A stretch of DNA of 64,000 nucleotides. Source: Actinoplanes campanulatus (lineage in GTDB: Bacteria > Actinomycetota > Actinomycetes > Mycobacteriales > Micromonosporaceae). Below the pieces are notes generated by a model that was not told the origin of the DNA, ran no database searches, and was given only the letters and a program-made list of their open reading frames with translations. The translations under genes and the position numbers were made by a program. Shown here piece by piece: positions 32,993-41,401 of this stretch; positions within the stretch are counted from its first letter, which is position 1; every line of letters starts with the position of its first letter. The DNA lies in assembly GCF_014647795.1 (NCBI RefSeq), contig NZ_BMPW01000020.1, forward strand, positions 1-64,000, given 5' to 3'.

Positions 32993-35248
32993 TCAGCCGA
33001 CGAGCCCCGGCGCCGACCACTGCGGATCGCCGATCATCAGGTACGGCGGTGGCCGCCCCCCGTCCGCGATCAGCTTCTCGGCCAGGTGCCGCTGGGTGCA
33101 GGCGTCCTCGTCGCGGCCGTGCGCGGTCAGCGCCCGGGCCAGCAGCAGCCGGCCGCGTGCCTGTTCCCAGCGGTTGCCGGTGCTCTCCGCGGCGAGCACG
33201 GCCAGCATCGCGTGCCGGGCCGCGGCGAGCAGGGCGGCGCCCACGTCGGCCCGGGACTGGTCGTGCAGCTCCCAGTTCGCCTGGGCGAGCCGCCGGTGCA
33301 ACATCGTCCGGCGGTGGTCGTCGCCCTGCTCCCCGCCGGTGACCGGGCACAGATCGTCGATCACGTTGCGGTGCCGGTGATGCACGTGATGCCGGGTCGC
33401 CGACACCATCGCCCGCCAGTACGCGTCGTCCGGCAGCGGTCCGTCCAGATACGGGTCGGCGAGCTGCCGGGCCGCCTCCAACCGGGACCGCAGCGTGGGC
33501 TCGCCACCCGTCCCGAGCAGCGCCTCACCCTCGGCCACGTGCCGTTTCGCCCGCTGCGCCCAGCCCAGCTCGCCGTAGACCTCGGCCGCCGTCAGGTGCA
33601 TCAGCGCCCGGCCGCGCAGCAACTCGGGCCGGGTCCGGGACCGGACACCGTCGATCACCGTCTCGCACTGCTCGTAGCGGCCGGCGATCAGATCGATCCG
33701 TACGTGGGCCAGCAGATAGTCGAACGCCAGCACCGGCGACGGCGTGATCTCGGCCCACCCGGTCCGGGCCGCGACCGTCACGGCGGCCGGATGCGGGCGG
33801 GTGAAACCGGCCACCAGCCGCAGGGCGAAGTCCCGGTCCCGCTCCAGCAACGCCGGAACCTCCTCCCACAGGCTCTCCTGCTCGAACCGGATCCAGGCGA
33901 GGCATTCGGCGGCACGGGCGCGCGGCGACGTCTCCGGGATCCAGTGGTGCGCCATGTCCAGGCCGGGCAGCGGATGCTGGGCGCTGCCGTCCAGCGCCGA
34001 CCGGGCCAGCTCCAGGTAGACGCCGCGCAGCCGGTCCAGGGCGTCCCGGCACGTCGAGGCCAGGTCGGCGTCCTGGTTGAGGTGCGCCTCGGCGAACGTC
34101 CGGACCAGCGGATGGAACCGGTAGCGGGCCAGCTCGAACCGGTCGTCGCGGCCGGCCGGCTCGAGCAGCCGGGCGCCGGCCAGAGTGGTGGCGATGACGT
34201 CGCTCTTCGCGGCGCTGACCCGCAGCAGCGGCCCCAGCACCCAGGAGGCGAACGACCGCGACCGTACCTGGGTGAGCAGGCACAGCGCGTCCCGCTCCAG
34301 GCGGCTCAGCCGGCCGAACTCGGCGGCTATCCCGGCCACCGCCGCGGTCGCCCAGCGTGGGCGGCTGGCGCGGCCCAGGTCGGCGGCGATCGACTCGGGG
34401 CTCAACAGCGCCAGGTCGGCGCCCTCGTCGGCGACCCGAGCGCCGAGCGCCTGCAACGCCCCTGGCAGCCGGCCGCACGCCTGGACCAGACGGACACTCG
34501 ACTCGATGGCGGTGAACCCGTCCAGGCCGGTGACCGAGCAGAGCAGGTCCAGCGCCTCCCGCTCCGGAAGCGGGTCGAGCGCGAAACCGTGCACGTTGAG
34601 CTGCGGTGACAGGTTCCGGCGGCTGGTGATGATGACCAGTGAGCCGGGCGCGTTCGGCAGCAGCTCGGTCAGCTGTGACGGCTCCTGGGCGTCGTCGAAG
34701 ACGAACAGGATGCGGCGCCCGGACACCCGGGCCCGGAACAGGCTGGCCCGTTCGCTGGGGTTCGCCGGGATCTCGTACGCCCACGCCAGCTTCTGCAGCA
34801 CCATGGTGAGCAGGTCGCCGCTGGCCACCGGCACGCCCGCGTCGGTGAGGCTGACCCGTACGTGACCGTCCGGGTAGTGATCCGCCACCGCGTCCGCGGC
34901 CCGCCGGGCGAGTGTGGTCTTGCCGACGCCCGGCATCCCGTGGATCAGGACCGCCTTGGGCGCCGGGGCGCCGGTCGCCCGCGGCTCACCGAGCAGGCCG
35001 ATCACCCGGTTCAGGTCGGCGGCCCGGCCGACGAGCCGGTCCGCGGTGGGGCGCCGCGCCGGCCGGGGTGGCCGGTCGGGCCAGACCAGGACGGTGGCGA
35101 CGGCGGCGGCCAGCAGCAGCTGGATGCCGGCCAGCAGCACCGACCACCAGCCCCCCTGCCACGCGCCGGTGACCGCGACCAGCGCGAAGAGCAGAGGGAA
35201 CACCACCGTCGAGCGGCGGCGCAGGCGCCGGGACCAGACCCTCTTCAT
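32993..35248 (-). CDS. Membrane-anchored NB-ARC ATPase, second of pair
   Basis: 751 residues. Two N-terminal membrane helices (15-30 and 36-55) are followed by an NB-ARC/STAND ATPase: P-loop GMPGVGKTT at 104-112, Walker B ILFVFDDAQE, sensor GSLVIITSRR. A helical C-terminal half with TPR-like helices follows. The gene overlaps the upstream NB-ARC gene by 4 bp (ATGA), so the two proteins are co-translated. STAND ATPases act as ligand-triggered oligomeric switches; membrane anchoring is unusual. With the CHAT-protease operon on the other strand, it may be a sensor. No effector domain is visible in it. Confidence 0.8.
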   Translation of the reverse strand: MKRVWSRRLRRRSTVVFPLLFALVAVTGAWQGGWWSVLLAGIQLLLAAAVATVLVWPDRPPRPARRPTADRLVGRAADLNRVIGLLGEPRATGAPAPKAVLIHGMPGVGKTTLARRAADAVADHYPDGHVRVSLTDAGVPVASGDLLTMVLQKLAWAYEIPANPSERASLFRARVSGRRILFVFDDAQEPSQLTELLPNAPGSLVIITSRRNLSPQLNVHGFALDPLPEREALDLLCSVTGLDGFTAIESSVRLVQACGRLPGALQALGARVADEGADLALLSPESIAADLGRASRPRWATAAVAGIAAEFGRLSRLERDALCLLTQVRSRSFASWVLGPLLRVSAAKSDVIATTLAGARLLEPAGRDDRFELARYRFHPLVRTFAEAHLNQDADLASTCRDALDRLRGVYLELARSALDGSAQHPLPGLDMAHHWIPETSPRARAAECLAWIRFEQESLWEEVPALLERDRDFALRLVAGFTRPHPAAVTVAARTGWAEITPSPVLAFDYLLAHVRIDLIAGRYEQCETVIDGVRSRTRPELLRGRALMHLTAAEVYGELGWAQRAKRHVAEGEALLGTGGEPTLRSRLEAARQLADPYLDGPLPDDAYWRAMVSATRHHVHHRHRNVIDDLCPVTGGEQGDDHRRTMLHRRLAQANWELHDQSRADVGAALLAAARHAMLAVLAAESTGNRWEQARGRLLLARALTAHGRDEDACTQRHLAEKLIADGGRPPPYLMIGDPQWSAPGLVG

Positions 35249-37482
35249 CGCACCTCGGCGTACGGGGGTGTCGCGAACCGTTGCCGGGTGCGCTCGGCCG
35301 CGTCGTCGCCGCACTCGGACAGCTCGTCGCGGGCCACCTGCCAGTGCGTCTGCGCCCGGCGGCGGTGACCGTCGGCGTGCGCGGGCCGTCGTTCGGCGTC
35401 GGTCCAGTGCAGTTCGGCCAGCAGCAGGGCGGCGCGGCCCCGGCCGTACCGGTGCTCCATGTCGGAGAACGCGTAGAGCGCGTCGCGGGCGTAGCGGAAG
35501 GCCTCGTCGGAGCTGGCGTCGGGTTGGGCGAGTTTGGCCCGGTCGTAGGCGATCCACGCCAGCCGCAGGTGCTGGCCCCGCCGCAGGGCCCAGCGTTCCG
35601 CCTCGTGCGCCGCCCACCGGGCCTCGTCGCGCTGGTGGGCGCGGCCGTACACCCGGCCGTGGGCGCGGTAGAGGCGGGCGCGTAGATCGATGCCCTCGTC
35701 CGGCAGGGTGGCGCAGATCCGGTCGGCCTGTTCGACGGCGGCGCGGCCCAGTTCCACGTTGCGGCGGCTCTCCAGCCGGGCGGTCTGGAGAAGCGCCAGC
35801 ACCAGCTCCTCGGCCTCGTCCGGTTCGGAGGCGCCGCAGTTGTCGACGATCCAGGCCAGCGACCGGCGGGCGGCGTGCTCGTCGCGGCAGCGCATCGCCA
35901 GCACGGCGGCGCAGCGGTGCGCCCGGTAGGTGGCGAGCCGCGGCGCCGGATCGTCGATCAGGCCGGCCGGCACGAAGTCCCGCAGCGGTCCGGCCACCCC
36001 GGACTCCACCCGTACCTCGGCCAGGGTGGCCAGCGCGAGATCCATCCGTTCGTCGCCGGTGGCGCGGGCCAGTTCGACCGCGCGCCGGGCGGTGGCCAGC
36101 GCCCGGCCGAGGTCGCCGGCCTCCAGCCGGGCCCGGGCCGCCGCGATCGGGCCGGCGATGTCGGGGGCCGGTTCCCGTCGCTGGCGCTGGAGCAGCCGGG
36201 CCCGGTCGTCCGGTTTGCTCTCCTCCTGGAACTTCTGCCGGGCGAACAGCAGCACGTCCTCGCTGACCCGGTAGACCGGCACGCCCAGCGGGTCGCTGCT
36301 GGTCCGCGACAGGAAACCGGCGACCAGCAGCCGGTCGACCACCCGCTGCGTCTCGGTCTCGTCGGTGCCGGTCAACGGCACAAGGGCGGACAACGGGAAC
36401 GAGGTACGGTCCAGACAGCCGATCAGCCGCAGCCCCCGCCGCTCGTCGTCACCCAGCAGGTTGTAGCTGACCTGGAGCGCCACCGTGACAGCGGCGCCGT
36501 GACCGCGGCGCTGGCGCAGGGCCGACAGGGTGGTGGCCGGATCGCTGTAGATGCGCCGGATCGCGTCGGCGTGCGAGCCGCTGCGAACGGCCAGCTGGGT
36601 GGCGGTCAACCGCAGCGCGTTGGGGTGGCCGTGCATGGCGCGGACTATGCGCCGGCAGGTCTCGTCGTCGTCCACCCAGGTCTCCGACACCATGGCCCGG
36701 ATCAGGTCCATCGACGGTTCCTCGGCCAGCGGTTCCAGAGGCAGAACGGGCCAGCCGCAGTCCTCGAAGGCCGCGCCGTTCGCGGTGGTGACCAGCACCG
36801 CGCATCCGGCGCCGTCCGGCAGCAGCCGCCGGACCAGTGCCGGGTCGTCGGCGTCGTCGAGGACGACCACCGGCCGGTGGCGGGCCGCCAGCGCCCGGAA
36901 CAGGGCGGCACGTTCGTCGAGGGTGGCCGGCACCTCCAGGTCCGGTCTGCCGAGGCCGGTGACGAAGATGCCGAGGACGTCGCGCAGGATCCGGTCGTCG
37001 TCGCGCTGCCCGCCGGAGACGTGCGGTTCCCGGCTCATGTCGCCGAACAGGGTGCCACCGGGATAGCGCGAGGCGAGCCGGGTGGCGGCCACCGCGGCCA
37101 GAGCGCTCTTGCCGATGCCGTTGGGGCCGGCGATCACCGCGACGCGGACCCGGTTCGCGCCGTCCAGAATGGTGTCGAGTTCGTCCATCTCGGCCTTGCG
37201 GCCGACGAAGACCGGTGGCAGGGCGCCGAGCGCGGACGGCACGAGATAGTCGCGGGCCGGGGGCCGTCTGCGGTGCAGGACCGGAATCAGCATGAGTACG
37301 CCGACGGCGAGCACCAGGATGCCGAGGGAGAACCACTGGATCGCGCCGGGTGAGGAGCGGGTGCGAACGAGAGTCGCCAGCACCGCGCCGGAAGTGAGAA
37401 TCAGGGCCCACCGAGAGCGGATGAATCTGGCGATGATCCCATCGGCCTCGTGCGAGAAATTCTCACGCCACGTTGGACTCAT
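35245..37482 (-). CDS. Membrane-anchored NB-ARC ATPase, first of pair
   Basis: 745 residues from the ATG at 37482, which has a GGGGGG ribosome site; an ATG at 37500 would add six residues. Two helices (25-40, 48-69) are followed by FVGRKAEMDELD and P-loop GPNGIGKSA at 119-127. The Walker B is VVVLDDADD and the sensor CAVLVTTAN. The C-terminal part is helical with TPR-like repeats. It is similar in plan to the protein encoded after it, so the pair may have arisen by duplication and may form a mixed complex. It is divergent from an HExxH/CHAT operon. Confidence 0.8.
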   Translation of the reverse strand: MSPTWRENFSHEADGIIARFIRSRWALILTSGAVLATLVRTRSSPGAIQWFSLGILVLAVGVLMLIPVLHRRRPPARDYLVPSALGALPPVFVGRKAEMDELDTILDGANRVRVAVIAGPNGIGKSALAAVAATRLASRYPGGTLFGDMSREPHVSGGQRDDDRILRDVLGIFVTGLGRPDLEVPATLDERAALFRALAARHRPVVVLDDADDPALVRRLLPDGAGCAVLVTTANGAAFEDCGWPVLPLEPLAEEPSMDLIRAMVSETWVDDDETCRRIVRAMHGHPNALRLTATQLAVRSGSHADAIRRIYSDPATTLSALRQRRGHGAAVTVALQVSYNLLGDDERRGLRLIGCLDRTSFPLSALVPLTGTDETETQRVVDRLLVAGFLSRTSSDPLGVPVYRVSEDVLLFARQKFQEESKPDDRARLLQRQRREPAPDIAGPIAAARARLEAGDLGRALATARRAVELARATGDERMDLALATLAEVRVESGVAGPLRDFVPAGLIDDPAPRLATYRAHRCAAVLAMRCRDEHAARRSLAWIVDNCGASEPDEAEELVLALLQTARLESRRNVELGRAAVEQADRICATLPDEGIDLRARLYRAHGRVYGRAHQRDEARWAAHEAERWALRRGQHLRLAWIAYDRAKLAQPDASSDEAFRYARDALYAFSDMEHRYGRGRAALLLAELHWTDAERRPAHADGHRRRAQTHWQVARDELSECGDDAAERTRQRFATPPYAEVR

Positions 37483-37769
37483 GAATTCCCCCCAGCTCAC
37501 GTTGCCGGCATAGCTGAAGCGACGGCTTGGTCCCGCGGAATTTCATGATGACGTATACGGGTGGCACCAGGCCATAGTTCGCCCACCGACGGGAACATCG
37601 CAATGTCACCGTTTGGGATGATCATTCCCGTACCGGTTCCGACCTTTGCTTTTGACCTCCCGGACAGCCATCCAGGAACCATTGGAGCGAATACCCGTCC
37701 GTAATGTTTAACCCATGCGGGGAACGACGGACAAACAGGCCGTCCGCCTTCGGGGTACCGGAACTTAAG
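37483..37769. promoter_or_regulatory. Divergent promoter region between the NB-ARC pair and the CHAT operon
   Basis: This gap of about 290 bp is less GC-rich than its neighbours. It holds an inverted repeat, ACGGGAA (37589-37595) with TTCCCGT (37625-37631), and a palindrome CGTATACG at 37552-37559. Either could be an operator shared by both arms. No single clear promoter can be chosen. I see no gene in it. Confidence 0.45.
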
Positions 37770-39113
37770 GTGACCGGCGTGCAGGAGGCAGCCACCCGGT
37801 TCCGACTCGAGGAATCCATTTCCGATCTCGACCAGTTGCGGGACGACCTCGCCGATTGGACGGTTTCCGCCAGACGGCTCGGACCGCAGGGTCAATATCT
37901 CGACCAGCTGTCGCTGCTGGCGGAGATAGCCGGAGCCGGCATCGAACAGGTACGTCACGACCTGCTCGCCCGCGCGGCGCTGGCGGCGGGCGGCGAACTC
38001 TACGAGGAGTGCCGCCGGGCCGACCACCGGACCGCCCTTCTGCGACGGTTCTGGCGGTGGTACGCCGACCGCCTCGACCAGCGGCACGACGACGGCTACC
38101 GGCCCACCCTGGCCGCCGCCGACGAGATCGTGCGCAGCACCTGGCAGGCGCTTTTCCCGGACGACGAGACCCGCCCGCCCACCCCGCTGCCGCACGTCGC
38201 CCCGATCGACATGGCCGTCTCCACCGCCCGCGACGAGGTGCCCCGTGACCTGCGCGCCCCGTCCGAACCGGTGCTGGCCAAGTGGACGGAGCTGATGCCA
38301 CTGTCCACGATCGCGCTGCCGTCGACGGTCACCCGGCGGCCGTGGTGGCTGGTGGTCATCGCCCACGAGTGCGGGCACCAGGTCGCCGCCGAGGCGGTGG
38401 ACGACGGCGACGGCTCACCGTCACCGGTCCTCGAATCGGCCGCCGCTCGGGCCGGCGCCGGCGACGACGAACAGCAGGACTGGCGGAACTGGGCGATCGA
38501 ACTGTTCGCCGACGCCACCGCGGCCGTCACCAAGGGCACCGCCCCGACCTGGTCGGTGATGGAGCTGGAACGCGGCACACCCGGCACCCTGCTACGGCCC
38601 GACGTCGGCTACCCGCCGCCGGTGCTGCGCTGGTGCGTGGCCGACGCGGTGGTGGCCCGGATCGGGCTGACCGGGGTGGTGCCGGACGCCGACCGGGAAC
38701 TGCTGGCCGAGTCGCCGTTCGCCGGGCACGCCGCCCGCGCCGAGGCGATCGCCGCCGCCCTGCTGGACATCCGGTTCGGCGGCACCACACTGCGCGAGAT
38801 AGGTGTCCGCAGCCGCGACTGGGAGCGGACGGCGTGCCGATGGCGCGACGCGCTGCTGGGCGTCACCGAACCCGCGGCCGGGACGGCACCGGAATCGGCC
38901 CGCCTCTGCGTCGCGGGCGGCACCATGGCATGGCGCCGCACCACGGCCGGGACCAGCGGAACCAGCGACCGGGAACGGCTGCGCCGCCGGCTGTTGCAGG
39001 TCCTGCCGCAGAGCCGGCCGAAAAGCGTCCGCCACGCCGCGCCACGACCGGTGGGCCGGGCCGCGGCCGCCACCCGGCAGGTACTGGACGATCTGCGGAG
39101 CGACACCTGGTGA
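37770..39113 (+). CDS. HExxH metalloprotease-like protein
   Basis: 447 residues from the GTG at 37770; an ATG at 37704 would add 22. The zinc motif is HECGH (199-203) in VVIAHECGHQVAAEA, and the likely third ligand is E244 in WAIELFADATAA, the pattern of gluzincin proteases. The N-terminal 180 residues are helical. No signal peptide is seen, so it acts in the cytoplasm. It overlaps the CHAT gene by 4 bp. The family is not one I can name. It could cleave a partner of the system, or be a hydroxylase like the HExxH protein of the Fxs locus, though its motif surroundings look more like a protease. Confidence 0.75.
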   Translation: MTGVQEAATRFRLEESISDLDQLRDDLADWTVSARRLGPQGQYLDQLSLLAEIAGAGIEQVRHDLLARAALAAGGELYEECRRADHRTALLRRFWRWYADRLDQRHDDGYRPTLAAADEIVRSTWQALFPDDETRPPTPLPHVAPIDMAVSTARDEVPRDLRAPSEPVLAKWTELMPLSTIALPSTVTRRPWWLVVIAHECGHQVAAEAVDDGDGSPSPVLESAAARAGAGDDEQQDWRNWAIELFADATAAVTKGTAPTWSVMELERGTPGTLLRPDVGYPPPVLRWCVADAVVARIGLTGVVPDADRELLAESPFAGHAARAEAIAAALLDIRFGGTTLREIGVRSRDWERTACRWRDALLGVTEPAAGTAPESARLCVAGGTMAWRRTTAGTSGTSDRERLRRRLLQVLPQSRPKSVRHAAPRPVGRAAAATRQVLDDLRSDTW

Positions 39114-41401
39114 GGGCGATCGTGACCGTGGGACGCCGGGCCGACGCCGACATCCCACACTGGCCGGTGCTCGTCGAAGTGCCCGGCGCCGGGCCGCTGA
39201 CCCGCGAGATGCCGGCCCAGCCGGACGACACCGGCCGGTGGTGGCCGGCCGGCACGCCGGACGAGCGGGACACCCTGGTGGCACTCACCGACCGCCCGGC
39301 CGCCGCGCCGTCGATCCTGGCGGCCACCCGCGAGTACGGCCGCTTCCTGCTCCTGGCCCTGCTCGGCAACGACGGCTGGAAACTCGTGTCCGCCGCACTC
39401 GTGTCCGCCGCACCCGTATCCGCGGCACTCGTGCCCGCCGCATTCGTTTCCGCGGCTGAGCCGCCACTCACCGAGATCGAGCTGCGTCTCCCGGCCGGCG
39501 ACGCCGACCTGCACGGCCTGACCTGGGAGCTGCTGCACGCACCGGACGAGGGCGGCGAGTTCCTCGCGCAGGACCCGCGGCAGCCCGTGATGATCGTGCG
39601 AGGAGTCGTGTCGCCGGCGGCGAACGGCCGTACCGTCGCACCGGTCAACGGCACCGCGCGGATGCTGTTCACCGTCGGCAGCGAACTGCACGACCCGGAG
39701 GTCCGGGCCGGCGCCGAGGTGATGGCCATCATCCGTGGGTACGACCGGACCAGCTCGCTGATCGACTTCCGGGTCCGCTCCCAGATCACCGTGGACCGGC
39801 TCCAGCGCGCCTGCGCCGAGGTCCGGCCGCACATCCTGCACCTCATCGCACACGGCTCGTGCGACCCGGAGTCGGCGGAGCACACCGTACAGTTGCGCGC
39901 CGAACCCGGCGGGTCGGCCGCCGCCGAGGTCGAGCACGTCAACGCCCGCGCCCTGGCCGAGGCGCTGCGCGGCGACGGGGAACTGCCGCTCATCGTGTTC
40001 CTCAGCGCCTGCGAGAGCGGGGACACCCGGCCCGGCGGCACCGCGATCGCCGCCGAACTGGTGGCCGCGGGCGTGCCGATCGTGCTGTCGATGACCGGCC
40101 GGATATCCAACACCGCCTGCCGGACGTTCGCCCGGGCGTTCGCCTCCGCCGTGGTGAAGGGCAAGCCGCTGCACCTGGCCACCGCGGAGGCCCGGCGGCT
40201 GGCCTTCTCCCGGGCACGCGACGGCGAGATCGACTGGGCGCTGCCGGCCGTCTTCATGGCGACCGACGTACCGGCCGACTTCAAGGTCATCGATCACACG
40301 GAGAGCGAGACGTTGCGGGAGTTCCTCCGCGACCTCGGCCCGGAATGCGCACCGGTCTTCCACGCCCGCGACGAGTTCTTCGACCTGCTGGACCACCTCC
40401 TGGACGAGAAGGACCCGCTCGCCGTCCTGCTGGCCGCCGGCCGCGGCGCGACCGTCAGCCCGGGCGGCACCCGGCTGCTGCGCGAACTGTCCGCCGCCTC
40501 GCTGCGCGCCGGCCACGTCCCCTGCAACGTACGGTTCGTGCCCACCGACATGCCGAAGAACGCGGCTCAGCTCGCCATCGACGTACTCGTGGCGATCTGC
40601 TCCACCCGGTACGCGCTCAAGCTCGACCAGAACTTCCCCAGCGTCATCCTGGCCGGCATCGAGGACGAACTCGGCCCGGAGAACCTCGCCAAGGTGCTGC
40701 CGACCCGCCGCCAGGGCACGGCGGTACGCGCGAAACGGCTCCGCCCGGCCGTCGCGGAGATCGACCCGGCCGGCTTCACCGACGAACTGACCGCCTGCAT
40801 CCGCCGGGACCTGCTGGAACTGGCGACCGCGGCACGCCGGGAACACCCCGGCCTGTTCACCGGCTCCTGCCGGCCGATCCTGCTGCTGGACGAGCCGCAA
40901 CAGATCCCCGACCTGTTCCGCCACCTGGGCATCCTGCTGTCGCCACGCGGGCTCTCCGCCGAGCACAGCGACCGCGAGTACCGCGCCAAGATCCCGGTCG
41001 TGCTGTTCACCAAGGAGCCGGCGATGCGCCCCGGCGGAGCACGGTCGGTGTTGACCCGGGCGCTGCAGGACGAGGACTGGGCGCGGACCGCCGAGGTGCT
41101 GCTGTTCCAGGAGATGACCCCGCCCGAATACCCCGACTTCGTGGCCGCCGCGTGGCGCTGGCTGGTCATGCACCCGCTGCCCAAGGGCGACGGCGGCCAC
41201 ACCCGGCCGCTCACCGTGATCGCCGACAAGGAGGAGAGCTGGGCCGAGATCGTACGGCAGCAGACCAGAGGCCGGCAGGTCATCTACTCCAGGGACCTGA
41301 TGACCGCGATCACCGAGGCCGGCCGGGCACAGGAGGTGCTCGAGGAGGACAACGACGACGCCGCCCTGGAGAGCTGGCAGGACTCCCGGAGCGCCGCATG
41401 A
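39110..41401 (+). CDS. CHAT-domain (caspase-like) protease
   Basis: 763 residues from the GTG that overlaps the previous stop. The caspase-type dyad is clear: His248 in HILHLIAHGSC and Cys301 in VFLSACESGD, in the order and spacing of CHAT domains. A tract of five VSAA-like pentapeptides lies at about 92-116, before the catalytic part. The C-terminal half (about 400-763) has helical and beta stretches with no family I recognise. CHAT proteases in bacteria are switched on by partner ATPases or RNA-guided complexes and cut defined targets. Here it overlaps the large ATPase gene (ATGA), so control by that ATPase is likely. Confidence 0.85.
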   Translation: MRAIVTVGRRADADIPHWPVLVEVPGAGPLTREMPAQPDDTGRWWPAGTPDERDTLVALTDRPAAAPSILAATREYGRFLLLALLGNDGWKLVSAALVSAAPVSAALVPAAFVSAAEPPLTEIELRLPAGDADLHGLTWELLHAPDEGGEFLAQDPRQPVMIVRGVVSPAANGRTVAPVNGTARMLFTVGSELHDPEVRAGAEVMAIIRGYDRTSSLIDFRVRSQITVDRLQRACAEVRPHILHLIAHGSCDPESAEHTVQLRAEPGGSAAAEVEHVNARALAEALRGDGELPLIVFLSACESGDTRPGGTAIAAELVAAGVPIVLSMTGRISNTACRTFARAFASAVVKGKPLHLATAEARRLAFSRARDGEIDWALPAVFMATDVPADFKVIDHTESETLREFLRDLGPECAPVFHARDEFFDLLDHLLDEKDPLAVLLAAGRGATVSPGGTRLLRELSAASLRAGHVPCNVRFVPTDMPKNAAQLAIDVLVAICSTRYALKLDQNFPSVILAGIEDELGPENLAKVLPTRRQGTAVRAKRLRPAVAEIDPAGFTDELTACIRRDLLELATAARREHPGLFTGSCRPILLLDEPQQIPDLFRHLGILLSPRGLSAEHSDREYRAKIPVVLFTKEPAMRPGGARSVLTRALQDEDWARTAEVLLFQEMTPPEYPDFVAAAWRWLVMHPLPKGDGGHTRPLTVIADKEESWAEIVRQQTRGRQVIYSRDLMTAITEAGRAQEVLEEDNDDAALESWQDSRSAA
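39383..39457 (+). repeat. Five 15-bp tandem repeats inside the CHAT gene
   Basis: The unit is CTCGTGTCCGCCGCA, present in five copies: the first two identical, the other three with 2-4 changes. It encodes LVSAA-like pentapeptides in frame. Copy number changes would alter the linker before the protease domain without a frameshift. Confidence 0.85.

Noticed and set aside
34914-36266. Arg/Pro-rich frame of 450 codons on the + strand
   Set aside because: The composition is that of a shadow frame; it lies antisense to two NB-ARC genes with intact motifs.
39383-39457. CRISPR-like repeat array
   Set aside because: The units are contiguous 15-mers without spacers and translate in frame, so it is a coding tandem repeat. 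No CRISPR array was seen anywhere in the window.
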